Assembly: GCF_001550375.1 (NCBI RefSeq) | Contig: NZ_LRTR01000669.1 | Coordinates: 1-32,692, forward strand | Length of the DNA: 32,692 nucleotides | Source: Streptomyces europaeiscabiei | Lineage (GTDB): Bacteria > Actinomycetota > Actinomycetes > Streptomycetales > Streptomycetaceae | Reading direction: 5' to 3' | Shown here: positions 25,230-32,692 of the stretch, in pieces | Position numbering within the stretch: position 1 is the first letter of the stretch | Layout of the letters: the number at the start of each line of letters is the position of its first letter | Notes under the pieces: model-generated | What the model was told of the DNA's origin: nothing | The model's database searches: none | What the model saw: only the letters and a program-made list of their open reading frames with translations | Position numbers and translations under genes: made by a program

Positions 25230-26381
25230 CGGTTGTTCGCGGCACTTGGTGGGGATGTCGAGGAGCACGGCCGGGTCGAGTTCGTTGAGGTTGGCGGTCG
25301 GTGGGACGAGGCTCTGTCCGACCGACAGAACCGTCAGCGCTGCCTCCACCGCGCCGGCCGCACCCAGCAGATGCCCGGTCACGCCCTTGGTGGAGGTCAC
25401 CGGAGGACGGTGCGGGAACAGCGAGGCCAGCACCGCTGCCTCCACCCGGTCGCCCATCGGCGTGCCGGTTCCGTGCGCGTTGACGTGCGAGACGTCTTCC
25501 GGCACAGCACCCGCCCGGGCGAGCGCCTGACGGATGGCCGCCGTGAGCCCGGCGCCGTCGGGACTGGGCTTCACCACGTGATGCGCGTCCGACGAAGCGC
25601 CGAAGCCCTTGATGCGTGCGAGCGGCCGTGCCCCGCGGGCCCGGGCGTCGACGGTGCGCTCCAGCACCAGCACTCCGGCGCCCTCGCCGATGACGAAGCC
25701 GTCCCGCTCGACGTCGAAGGGGCGCAGCGCTCCGGCAGGATCCTCGAACCGGTGCGAGAGCGCACCGATCCGGTCGTAGGCGGCGATGTTGAAGGCAGTG
25801 AGCGCGGCTTCCGCGCCACCGGCCAGGGCGATGTCGCAGTGACCGAGTGCCAGCAGGTCCAGTGCCGTGCCGATGGCGGTCGTCCCCGAGGCACATGCGC
25901 TGCTCACCGTGTGGCTGGGGCCCCTGGCCGTGAATTCGATGGCCAGTTGGGCCGACACGCTGTTACTCAGGGAGGACGGCACCGCGTACGGCGACATGTC
26001 CTGCACCCCCTTCTGCAGCAGCGTACGGTGCTGCGCCTCGAGCGTGCCCGATCCTCCGCTGCCCGATCCCATGACGACCGCGACGCGCGTGCCGTCCCAG
26101 CGCCCGGGGTCGAGCCCGGCCTCGTTCACCGCTTCCCGGGCGGCGAGCAATGCCAACTGGGTGCAGCGGTCCGGTTTGCGGGAGAGAGCTCTGCCCAGTC
26201 GTGCGGGGTCGATGTCGCCCACGGCACAGGACAGATGTGCGACCGGCATCCCCCGTCCCAGGGCTGCGGTCGCCCGCCCCTCACAGACGCGTTCCCATCC
26301 CGCCCGCCAACCGTCGCCTGCTGGTGTCACCATGCCAAGACCCGTCACGCAGACGTCCTGGCCGGTCATGCGGAAGGTCAC
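25158..26381 (-). CDS. 3-oxoacyl-ACP synthase II (KAS II/FabF-like)
   Basis: About 407 residues with the full KAS set: Cys163 in SSACASG, His303 in NAHGTGTPMGD, Lys332 in STKGVTGH and His337 in GHLLGAAG, plus the GFGGQNA C-terminal loop. It elongates acyl chains with malonyl-ACP. There is no partner chain-length-factor gene, so a homodimer is expected. It may start at GTG 26381, overlapping the ACP stop (GTGA), or at ATG 26369, four codons in. With the ACP it forms a two-gene operon divergent from the oxoamine synthase. Its 3' end overlaps the truncated SDR in convergent orientation. Confidence 0.93.
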   Translation of the reverse strand: MTFRMTGQDVCVTGLGMVTPAGDGWRAGWERVCEGRATAALGRGMPVAHLSCAVGDIDPARLGRALSRKPDRCTQLALLAAREAVNEAGLDPGRWDGTRVAVVMGSGSGGSGTLEAQHRTLLQKGVQDMSPYAVPSSLSNSVSAQLAIEFTARGPSHTVSSACASGTTAIGTALDLLALGHCDIALAGGAEAALTAFNIAAYDRIGALSHRFEDPAGALRPFDVERDGFVIGEGAGVLVLERTVDARARGARPLARIKGFGASSDAHHVVKPSPDGAGLTAAIRQALARAGAVPEDVSHVNAHGTGTPMGDRVEAAVLASLFPHRPPVTSTKGVTGHLLGAAGAVEAALTVLSVGQSLVPPTANLNELDPAVLLDIPTKCREQPLPLALSVSTGFGGQNAVLVVAPV

Positions 26382-26596
26382 CGTGCGGCGACCAGGGCAG
26401 CGACGTCCCCGATCGTGCCGGCGGCAGCGAGCTCGTCCTCCGTCACCTGCAGGCCCCGCTCACTGCGCAGGAGCAGGGCCAGTTCCACCACGGCGATGGA
26501 ATCAAGTCCCGCATCCTCCCGGCTCGCATCCAGACGAATGTCCGAATCGGGAATCCCCATTGAGATCATAATATCTTTCAGCTCATCGAACGACAT
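26378..26596 (-). CDS. Acyl carrier protein
   Basis: A 72-residue free-standing ACP. The phosphopantetheine serine is Ser33 in AGLDSIAVVEL (DSI instead of the commoner DSL). Acidic helices flank it. ATG at 26596 follows CGGAG with 7-nt spacing. The first codons (DIMISMGI) use unusually A/T-rich triplets for this genome, which may keep the translation start unstructured. It carries the growing acyl chain for KAS III and KAS II and could hand it to the oxoamine synthase encoded on the other side of the shared promoter. Confidence 0.92.
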   Translation of the reverse strand: MSFDELKDIMISMGIPDSDIRLDASREDAGLDSIAVVELALLLRSERGLQVTEDELAAAGTIGDVAALVAAR

Positions 26597-26773
26597 GCTT
26601 TTCTCCGGCGTGAAAAACTCAGAAAGGAGCCTCAAAGTACCACCGCCCACCGAAATGAAACTTCGCAGGTGAATTGGTGCGGCAGCAGCCCGGGGTGGCA
26701 TTGTGGAGCGAATACGGGAACCTGCCGGACAGGCGCGGGCAGGGCCGCATCACCCGAACTGGAGATCGTACGC
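26597..26773. promoter_or_regulatory. Divergent promoter between ACP and oxoamine synthase
   Basis: A 177-bp spacer, noticeably A/T-richer than average near the ACP side, between oppositely oriented genes. It must hold both start regions, so ACP/KAS II and the oxoamine synthase are probably controlled together. I cannot name -10/-35 boxes with confidence. Confidence 0.55.
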
Positions 26774-28075
26774 ATGGACGTGTGGGAGAAGTGCCGAGCC
26801 TGGACAGCGTCTTATCTGCAGGAGACGGGCCGAGCCTGTTACTACCGGGCCATCAGCGACACGTTCAACGGCACGGAAGTGACCTTCGAGGGCCGGCGGG
26901 TGATCATGGCCGCGTCCCACGACTACCTGGGCCTCGCCGCCGACTCCAGGGTACGGGAGGCCGCCGTGGCGGCCGTGCGACGCTTCGGCACCTCGCTGGG
27001 CGGATCCCGCGCGGTCAGCGGATCGCTCAGCCTGCACGAAGAACTCGAAGAGCGGCTCGCCCGGTTCCTCGGGCAGGAAGCAGCGGCAGTGCTCCCGTCC
27101 GGTTACCAGGCGAATCTGATGCTTGCGCCATTGCTGGACAAAGGTGACTACGTCTTCAGTGACCTTTCCAATCATGCTTCGCTGGACGAAGTAATTCGTC
27201 TGGGTGACGCCGAGGAACGAAAGTTCCTGCACGGCAACATGAAACACCTGGAGGAACTTCTCACTTCGGCGGCCCAGGGGGCCGGGAAGACCATCCTCAC
27301 CGATGGGATTTTCTCCGTCGACGGCGACATCTGCGCACTGCCCGCGCTGATGCGGCTGGCCGACGCGCACAGCGCGCACGTCGTCGTCGACAGCTCCCAC
27401 GACCTCGGGGTACTCGGACCGAACGGCGCGGGCGCCGCCGAACACTACGGTCTGCGGCCCCTGCTCATCACCGGTGCCCTGTCCAAGAGTCTGGCGTCCG
27501 TGGGCGGGGTCATCGCCGGCCCCTCAGAGGTGATCCGCTACCTGCGCTTCCACGCCCGCACCTCACTGTTCACCGCGGCCGCCTCACCCGCGAACGTCGC
27601 CGCCGCACTGGCCGCGCTCGAGATCCTCCAGACCGAACCCGAACGCCGTCGACGGGTACTGGACCTCGCCGAGAGGCTCCACAACGGCCTGCGCGCCCTC
27701 GGCTACGACACCGGCGCCTCCACCACCCCCGTCGTGCCCGTCCTCGTCAGGGGAAGCGAGCGGTGCCTGCGCATGTGGCGCACGCTGTGCCAGGCCGGCG
27801 TGTTCACCGCACCGATGACCTACCCGGGCGTCCGAGCGGGCCGCGAAGTCATCCGGGTCACCCTGACAGCGGCACACACCGACGAACAACTGGCACGGCT
27901 GCTGGCCGCGTTCGAGGAAGCAGGACTGGCAGAAGGCGTCCTGCCGGGGAATGAGCGGTCCCGCCCATACATCCCTGTACAGATCACCCGCCCGCCAACG
28001 CTCCCACCCCCCTGCACACGGACGCCTGAGCAGAGGAACGCCACGGCTCCTCACACACCGGGCACCAGATGTTGA
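26774..28075 (+). CDS. Alpha-oxoamine synthase (PLP, AONS/SPT/KBL family)
   Basis: A 433-residue fold-type-I PLP enzyme. The internal-aldimine Lys238 is in TGALSKSLASVGG. His134 stacks on the cofactor (LSNHASLDE). The aspartate/histidine segment reads VVVDSSHDLGVLG, a variant of the usual D-(E/D)-A-H-G. The phosphate region GSRAVSGSLSLHEELE is typical. The family condenses an amino acid with an acyl thioester and loses CO2, giving an alpha-amino ketone (as in BioF, serine palmitoyltransferase and ALA synthase). With an ACP gene directly opposite, acyl-ACP is a plausible donor. No biotin or haem genes are nearby. ATG at 26774 follows GGAG. The last 40 residues are Pro/Arg-rich and look unstructured. 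Confidence 0.92.
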   Translation: MDVWEKCRAWTASYLQETGRACYYRAISDTFNGTEVTFEGRRVIMAASHDYLGLAADSRVREAAVAAVRRFGTSLGGSRAVSGSLSLHEELEERLARFLGQEAAAVLPSGYQANLMLAPLLDKGDYVFSDLSNHASLDEVIRLGDAEERKFLHGNMKHLEELLTSAAQGAGKTILTDGIFSVDGDICALPALMRLADAHSAHVVVDSSHDLGVLGPNGAGAAEHYGLRPLLITGALSKSLASVGGVIAGPSEVIRYLRFHARTSLFTAAASPANVAAALAALEILQTEPERRRRVLDLAERLHNGLRALGYDTGASTTPVVPVLVRGSERCLRMWRTLCQAGVFTAPMTYPGVRAGREVIRVTLTAAHTDEQLARLLAAFEEAGLAEGVLPGNERSRPYIPVQITRPPTLPPPCTRTPEQRNATAPHTPGTRC

Positions 28076-28152
28076 TCGACCCGAACGGCCGCAGACCCCC
28101 GCCCGGGTCTCGGACGCAGACCTATCGACGCGGTAGTCCAGGTCACGACCTT

Positions 28153-28171
28153 CGGGGGACATGATCCCCCG
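28153..28171 (+). terminator. Hairpin after the oxoamine synthase gene
   Basis: CGGGGGA (28153-28159) pairs with TCCCCCG (28165-28171) around a CATGA loop, 78 bp after the stop codon. A second, weaker hairpin (28093-28110) lies nearer the stop. There is no clear T-tract. Confidence 0.4.
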
Positions 28172-28555
28172 CAGCTTTCCACCCGATACCTGGCAGTTGC
28201 CCGGCACGAACAGCAGCGACCTACCCGAGCTCGCTGCGGCCGCAAGCGCATCGCCGAGCCGGAGGCCGAGTTGGCCGGCCACTGACGGTCCGCCGAACTG
28301 CTGCGTGAGGTGACGTCCTCAGAAGGCGGTTCGTGGTCACGAAGACGACAACGGCCTCAGGGGTGTGCTGGGCGGCGGGATCCGGGGCACGCTGGATGGT
28401 CGGCGGAAAGGAAGGGGAGGCCCTGGCGAGAGAGGGGAAATCGTCGATGCCCGCCGCAGGACCCCTGCATCGGCGATGCGCACGAGTTCCGTGACGGACC
28501 CGTCCCAGTGCGCGAAGCGGAACGGGATGGGCTGGCCCCGGTCGTCGCATCCGCC

Positions 28556-28596
28556 AAAAGCAAAAGCCCCAGGTCACGGCGAGTGAGTCCTGAGGC
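28556..28596 (-). terminator. Terminator of tRNA-Thr
   Basis: On the minus strand GCCTCAGG pairs with CCTGGGGC (8 bp, one G-T pair) and is followed by TTTTGCTTTT. It begins 9 nt after the tRNA 3' end, as expected for a factor-independent terminator. Confidence 0.75.
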
Positions 28597-28604
28597 TTCG
28601 GCAG

Positions 28605-28678
28605 AGCCGCCTTCGGGATTCGAACCCGAGACCTACGCATTACGAGTGCGTTGCTCTGGCCATCTGAGCTAAGGCGGC
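28605..28678 (-). tRNA. tRNA-Thr(CGT)
   Basis: A complete 74-nt cloverleaf: acceptor GCCGCCT pairing with AGGCGGC, D-arm GCTC...GAGC, anticodon arm ACGCA-CTCGTAA-TGCGT (anticodon CGT, at 28644-28642), and T-arm TCGGG-TTCGAAT-CCCGA. The discriminator base is T and CCA is not encoded. It reads codon ACG. A strong terminator follows. Its 3' half has a degraded copy at 6482-6519. Confidence 0.96.
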
Positions 28679-28800
28679 GCGCTGTCCACACCATGGTGCG
28701 GTCAGCAACGTCGGTAAGTCTACACAGTTTCCAGGGCGCTCCGAACCAGGGGCCGGAGCCCCGCGGGAGGGCCCGGACGGGCCGTCACCGCGGTCGGCGT

Positions 28801-30387
28801 TCAGGACGCTGAGCAGCGCTTTCCGTCCGTCGGGGGTGTGCCGCGGAGGAGGTACGCGTTGATCGCGGAGTCGACGCAGGCGCTGCCGCGGCCGTAGGCG
28901 GTGTGGCCATCGCCGTCGTAGGTGAGGAGGCGGGCGGAGGAGAGCTGGGAGGCGAGGGCCTGGGCCCAGCGGTAGGGGGTGGCGGGGTCGCGCGTGGTGC
29001 CGACGACGACGATCGGGGCGGCACCCTTCGCTTCGATACGGTGCGGTCCGCCCGTCGGCTTCACCGGCCAGTACGCACAGTTCAGGGACGCCCACGCGAG
29101 AGCCCGGCCGAACACCGGGGACGCCTTCTCGAACTGGGGGAGGGCTCGTTCGACCTCCTCGGGGGTGTTGTAGGCAGCCGGAAGGTCGAGGCAGTTCACG
29201 GCGGCATTGGCGTACATCAGGTTGGAGTAGGTGCCGTCGGGGCCTCGTTCGAAGTAGCTGTCCGAGAGGGCGAGCAGAGCGGCGCCGTCGTCCTTCCTGA
29301 CCGCCTCGGTGAGCGCCTGACGCAGCCGGGGCCAGGCTCCCTCGTCGTACATCGCCGCGATCACACCCGTCGTGGCCAGGGACTCGCCCAGCCGCCGACC
29401 GCCGGCGTCACCGGTCCGGAGCGGCCGCGCGTCCAACCGCTCGAACAACGTGCGCAGATTCTCGGCTACCTGCGCGGGCGTGCTCCCCAGCACGCAGTCC
29501 TTCCGTCCCACGCAGTCCTTCGCGAAGGCCTGGAAGGCCGTCTCGAAACCCGCTGTCTGCTCCTGGTTGAGCCGATGGGCGGGCAGCGACGGGTCCAGCG
29601 CGCCGTCCAGCACCAGCCGGCCGACGCGCTCGGGGAACAGCCCCGCGTACGTCGCCCCGAGGAAGGTCCCGTACGAGGCGCCGACGTACGTCAGTTTCCC
29701 GTCGCCCAGCACGGCCCGCAGGATGTCCATGTCCCGGGCCGCCTCGACCGTGGAGACATGCCGCAGCAGCCGCGGCGCCCGCTGCCCGCACCCCTCCGCG
29801 AACCGCTTGTACGCGGCGACCAGGGCAGCCGTCTCCCCCGTGTCGTCCGGGGTGAGGTCCGTCTGCGTGTACGTGTCCATCTGGCGCCCGGTGAGACATT
29901 CGACCGGCTCGCTGCCGGCCACGCCCCGGGGGTCGACGGCCACCATGTCGTACCGCGCCCGCACCTCGGCCGGGTAGCCGATGCCCGCGTACCCCTGCAC
30001 ATACCCGACCGCCGACCCGCCGGGCCCGCCCGGATTGACCAGCAGCGAGCCGAGCCGCTCACCGGGACCCGTCGCCTTCTTCCGCGAGACGGCCAGCCTG
30101 ATGTCACCCTCGCCGGGCTGCGCGTAGTCGAGGGGCGCCTTCATCGTGGCGCACTGGAAACCGGGGATCCCGCAGTCGCGCCAGCTCAGCTTCTGCTCGT
30201 AGTACGGGGCCAGTACCGACGGAGTCGCCCGGGGCAGCGCGCCGAGGGCGGGCTCCCCGTCCGCCGCCGTGGTCGCCGTGCTGGAAGCGCCGGAGGAGCA
30301 GCCCGCAGCCAGCAGCGCGACGGCAGCGAGCAACGCGCCGCCGATCCGCAGGGACCGGTTCGGCCGGGAAGTACGCCTGGTGTGCAT
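28801..30387 (-). CDS. Secreted tripeptidyl-aminopeptidase-like alpha/beta hydrolase (SlpD/E type)
   Basis: A 528-residue lipoprotein with a lipobox at LLAAGC (Cys30). The alpha/beta-hydrolase core has the oxyanion stretch NPGGPGGS, the nucleophile Ser238 in YVGASYGTF, the acid in TTRDPATPY and the catalytic His in DGDGHTAYG, inside the C-terminal TAP-like domain. It should remove short peptides from protein N-termini outside the cell. ATG at 30387 is chosen because the signal peptide starts there. It lies 125 bp after holB, with a CTCGTACGAG palindrome in the gap, so it probably has its own promoter. Confidence 0.9.
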   Translation of the reverse strand: MHTRRTSRPNRSLRIGGALLAAVALLAAGCSSGASSTATTAADGEPALGALPRATPSVLAPYYEQKLSWRDCGIPGFQCATMKAPLDYAQPGEGDIRLAVSRKKATGPGERLGSLLVNPGGPGGSAVGYVQGYAGIGYPAEVRARYDMVAVDPRGVAGSEPVECLTGRQMDTYTQTDLTPDDTGETAALVAAYKRFAEGCGQRAPRLLRHVSTVEAARDMDILRAVLGDGKLTYVGASYGTFLGATYAGLFPERVGRLVLDGALDPSLPAHRLNQEQTAGFETAFQAFAKDCVGRKDCVLGSTPAQVAENLRTLFERLDARPLRTGDAGGRRLGESLATTGVIAAMYDEGAWPRLRQALTEAVRKDDGAALLALSDSYFERGPDGTYSNLMYANAAVNCLDLPAAYNTPEEVERALPQFEKASPVFGRALAWASLNCAYWPVKPTGGPHRIEAKGAAPIVVVGTTRDPATPYRWAQALASQLSSARLLTYDGDGHTAYGRGSACVDSAINAYLLRGTPPTDGKRCSAS

Positions 30388-30512
30388 CTCGCGAGCGTAA
30401 CCAGAAGCACTCAATTGATCACGAACGGGAACGAATGCTCCTCGTACGAGTGACACAGTCAACCAACCGCCCCACGCACTCCCCCGGACGCTGGACGCCG
30501 ACCCCCGTGACG

Positions 30513-31718
30513 TCACCCCGCCCGCAGAGCCATCGTCATCGCCTCCACGGCCAGCAGGGGCGCCACGTTCCTCTCCAGCGCCTCCCGGCAGGCCGCGATC
30601 GCATCGATCCGCCGCAGGGTCGACTCCGGCGTGCCACCCCGCGCCATCCGCTCCAGGCTGTCCCGCACCTCGACATTGGCGAGCGCGACCCGCGACCCCA
30701 GCTGCAGGACCAGAACATCCCGGTAGAACCCGGTGAGCTCGGTCAGGGCGAGATCCAGGCTGTCCCGCTGCGCCCGCGTACGCCGCCGCTTCTGCTTGTC
30801 CTCCAGGTCCTTCATCACCCCCGCCGTACCGCGCGGCATACGCCCGCCCTGCCCCGCGCCCATCGCCGTCTTCAGCTCCTCGGTCTCCTTGGTGTCGACC
30901 TCTTCGGCCAGTTGCTTCGACTCCTCCGAAGCGGCGTCGACCAACTCCTGCGCGGCCTTGAGACACCCCCCGATGTCCTCGACCCGCAACGGCAGCTTCA
31001 GTACGGCGGCCCGCCGCTCCCGAGCCCGCGGATCGGTGACCAGCCGCCGGGCCCGCTCGATGTGCCCCTGCGTGGCCCGGGCAGCCACCGCGGCCGCCTG
31101 CGGCTCGATGCCCTCCCGCCGTACGAGCATGTCCGCGACCGCGTCCACCGACGGTGTGAGCAGCCCGACGTGCCGGCACCGCGACCGAATGGTCGGCAGC
31201 ACGTCCTCCAGCGAGGGCGCGCACAGCATCCACACCGTCCGCGGGGCGGGCTCCTCCACGGCCTTCAGCACCGCGTTCGCCGACTTCTCGTTCAGCCGCT
31301 CGGCGTCCTCGACGAGGATCACCTGCCACCGCCCGTTCGCCGGCGACGTGAACGACTTGCGCACCGTGTCCCGCATGTCGTCGGCCAGGATCTGCGTGCC
31401 CACCGCCGCCACGGTGCTGACATCCGCGTGCGTCCCCACGAGCGCCGTATGGCACCCGTCACAGAACCCGCACCCCGGGCTTCCGCCGAGCGCCCGGTCC
31501 GGACTCACGCACTGCAGGGCCGCCGCGAACGCACGGGCCGCCGTAGTCCGCCCCGAACCCGGCGGCCCCGTGAACAACCACGCGTGCGTCATCTTCGACG
31601 CCTCCGGAGGCGCGGTCCCCGTCTTGGCCGCCGTGACGAGCGCGTCCGCATCCCGGGCTGCCGCGTCGAGCTGCCCGCTCAGCCGCTCCTGCCCCACCAG
31701 GTCGTCCCACACGGCCAT
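30513..31718 (-). CDS. holB: DNA polymerase III subunit delta'
   Basis: A 401-residue clamp-loader subunit. Start MAVWDDLVGQERLSGQL; P-loop GPPGSGRTTA at about 51-60; zinc module with CGFCDGC after an earlier Cys; ILVEDAERLNEKSANAVLKA and the SRC-type IRSRCRHV follow. The actinobacterial form carries an intact-looking P-loop, unlike E. coli delta'. A charged Lys/Arg/Glu-rich linker precedes the C-terminal collar domain. ATG at 31718 has GGAGG upstream. It lies next to the tmk-like gene, the same order I recall from other Streptomyces. Confidence 0.94.
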   Translation of the reverse strand: MAVWDDLVGQERLSGQLDAAARDADALVTAAKTGTAPPEASKMTHAWLFTGPPGSGRTTAARAFAAALQCVSPDRALGGSPGCGFCDGCHTALVGTHADVSTVAAVGTQILADDMRDTVRKSFTSPANGRWQVILVEDAERLNEKSANAVLKAVEEPAPRTVWMLCAPSLEDVLPTIRSRCRHVGLLTPSVDAVADMLVRREGIEPQAAAVAARATQGHIERARRLVTDPRARERRAAVLKLPLRVEDIGGCLKAAQELVDAASEESKQLAEEVDTKETEELKTAMGAGQGGRMPRGTAGVMKDLEDKQKRRRTRAQRDSLDLALTELTGFYRDVLVLQLGSRVALANVEVRDSLERMARGGTPESTLRRIDAIAACREALERNVAPLLAVEAMTMALRAG

Positions 31719-31842
31719 GACCCACCACCCTCCGTCCCACAAGACCTCTCCGCGCCCCATTGTGCGCGACCCCACCGACAACCGGCGCCGACGGGCAGCC
31801 GGGTAGGGGGCGGGTGCGTCGGCGTACGCGGGCCTCCGCCAC

Positions 31843-31896
31843 GACGCACGACCGGCACGGCCCCCGCACACACGGAAGGGGCCGTGCCGGTGCGTC
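31843..31896 (-). terminator. Long hairpin between the tmk-like gene and holB
   Basis: ACCGGCACGGCCCC (31851-31864) pairs perfectly with GGGGCCGTGCCGGT (31878-31891). The stem continues outward through GACGCA/TGCGTC with a 2-nt bulge, around a 13-nt loop. It lies about 150 bp after the tmk-like stop and before holB, so it probably ends transcription of the former. Confidence 0.65.
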
Positions 31897-32046
31897 AACC
31901 CCGTCGCACACAGCGGCCCGGAGAAGTCACCCGGATCCAATCCGAGCGCCTCCGCGCCTCCGCGCCAAGCGACAGGCCGACGCACCGGCACGGCCCCGAC
32001 CCACAGGCAACCGCACGCGAACCGGCAGCGCGCGAACCGGCTCAGC

Positions 32047-32692
32047 TCACCGGCGTCGCCGCCGCCAGCCCCGCCCGTCGTCGGGGTCGTCGTCGCCGAG
32101 CGGCCCCAGCAGTTCGTCCGCCAGCGTGGGCAGGTCGTCCAGCGGCGTCTCCTCGGCCCAGTCCGACCGGGGCCGCCGTCGCGGCGTACCCTCCTCGTCG
32201 ACCTGCGGGAGCTCCCGCGTGCGGCCCTCCGCCCCGTCGGGCCCTGGCCGCTCGTCCCGGAAATAACCCGGCGGCACCCGATCGTCCCGCACCGGCGGCA
32301 GCACAGCCGTCTCGTCGGCCGCACCCGAAGGCACCTGCGGCAGCACCGCGGTCTCATCCTCCGCGACCGCCCCCGCAGAGGGCACCGGCGGCTTGGGCAA
32401 CTTCGCCGTCGTCTCGGAGTCCGCCCCACCATGCGAACGCGTAGAACCCGCAGAACCCGCAGAACCCATAGACCCCGACGAACCAGCCCCACCAGGCCCA
32501 TCGCCCCGCACCGGAGGCAACACGGCCGTCTCGTCCGCAGGCCCACCCGACGCGTTCGTCGGCGTCACGAACGGCGTGGCCACAGTGACCGCGTCGTCCC
32601 CCCGCGAAGCGGCAGAGCGCTCGCGCCCAGCCCCCCGCTCAGCCTCCGCACTCCGCCCGGCCTCAGCCCGAGCATCCCGCTCAGCCGCCGCG
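32047..32692 (-). CDS. tmk: C-terminal end of a thymidylate-kinase-like protein (partial)
   Basis: Open to the right edge of the window; only the disordered C-terminal 214 residues are present. They begin Ala/Arg/Glu-rich, then carry three spaced DETAVLP motifs and one ETTAKLP, and end with TPLDDLPTLADELLGPLGDD and a basic tail. No kinase domain is inside the window. The tmk identity rests on the position directly upstream of holB and on the long acidic tail that I recall for the Streptomyces protein. The ETAVLP repeats look like phospho-threonine sites. A frame start at 32583 is only internal. Confidence 0.6.
   Translation of the reverse strand, partial: AAAERDARAEAGRSAEAERGAGRERSAASRGDDAVTVATPFVTPTNASGGPADETAVLPPVRGDGPGGAGSSGSMGSAGSAGSTRSHGGADSETTAKLPKPPVPSAGAVAEDETAVLPQVPSGAADETAVLPPVRDDRVPPGYFRDERPGPDGAEGRTRELPQVDEEGTPRRRPRSDWAEETPLDDLPTLADELLGPLGDDDPDDGRGWRRRRR

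Larger units (their letters stand above)
28076..28604. other. Spacer between oxoamine synthase and tRNA-Thr
   Basis: About 530 bp with no supported gene. It holds hairpins at 28093-28110 (AGACCC/GGGTCT) and 28153-28171, and the tRNA terminator at 28556-28596. Minus-strand and plus-strand frames here give only low-complexity proteins. Confidence 0.5.

Noticed and set aside
28221..28300. Possible transposase remnant (KRIAEPEAELAGH before a stop)
   Set aside because: Too short and low-complexity to support; no inverted repeats or other transposase sequence nearby.
6482..28604. Search for an integrase or excisionase inside the suspected island
   Set aside because: No tyrosine or serine recombinase motif found in any frame, so no mobile element is annotated as a feature.
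30435..32444. 669-codon plus-strand frame opposite holB
   Set aside because: Arg/Pro-rich shadow of holB and the tmk-like tail.

Overview
The window is very G+C-rich actinobacterial DNA, almost certainly Streptomyces. Third codon positions are nearly all G or C, long shadow ORFs run opposite most genes, GTG starts are common, and the right end carries a gene order I recall from Streptomyces chromosomes (tmk-like gene, holB, SlpD/E-type secreted peptidase, tRNA-Thr). All calls come from reading the sequence. No database search was run.

Layout. (1) 15-5893, minus strand: a tight four-gene operon with a processive family-2 glycosyltransferase, a secreted membrane-anchored beta-helix protein, a second beta-helix protein and a UDP-glucose 6-dehydrogenase. 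It looks like a synthase-dependent exopolysaccharide system using UDP-glucuronate. (2) 5894-8058: gene-poor DNA with a Crp-like palindrome, a 3' tRNA fragment, a small lipoprotein gene, a perfect 20-bp palindrome and a collapsed toxin-antitoxin remnant. (3) 8059-10521: a PAS-PAS-GAF-PP2C-ATPase signalling phosphatase. (4) 10614-16599, minus strand: L-fuconate dehydratase, an SDR dehydrogenase and a complete sugar ABC importer, probably part of a non-phosphorylating L-fucose (or related sugar) pathway. (5) 16798-17229: a second, frameshifted toxin-antitoxin remnant.

(6) 17277-28075 is the most unusual part, a compact lipid-type biosynthetic locus. It holds two WS/DGAT-like acyltransferases with HHxxxDG motifs, a KAS III, a FabL-like enoyl reductase with a tandem-repeat tail, a cytochrome P450, a 30-codon ORF coupled to the reductase, a KAS II, a discrete acyl carrier protein and an alpha-oxoamine synthase, plus a truncated SDR. 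The simplest model is an acyl chain built on the ACP by KAS III and KAS II and reduced by the FabL-like enzyme. The oxoamine synthase would then join it to an amino acid to give an alpha-amino ketone, which the P450 and the acyltransferases could oxidise and acylate. The product is unknown to me.

(7) 28605-32692, minus strand: tRNA-Thr(CGT) with a terminator, a secreted tripeptidyl-aminopeptidase-like hydrolase, holB and the 3' end of a tmk-like gene. This looks like core chromosome. The tRNA 3' half recurs in the same orientation at 6482-6519, so the roughly 22 kb between may be an old tRNA-targeted island. No integrase is visible, so this is inference.
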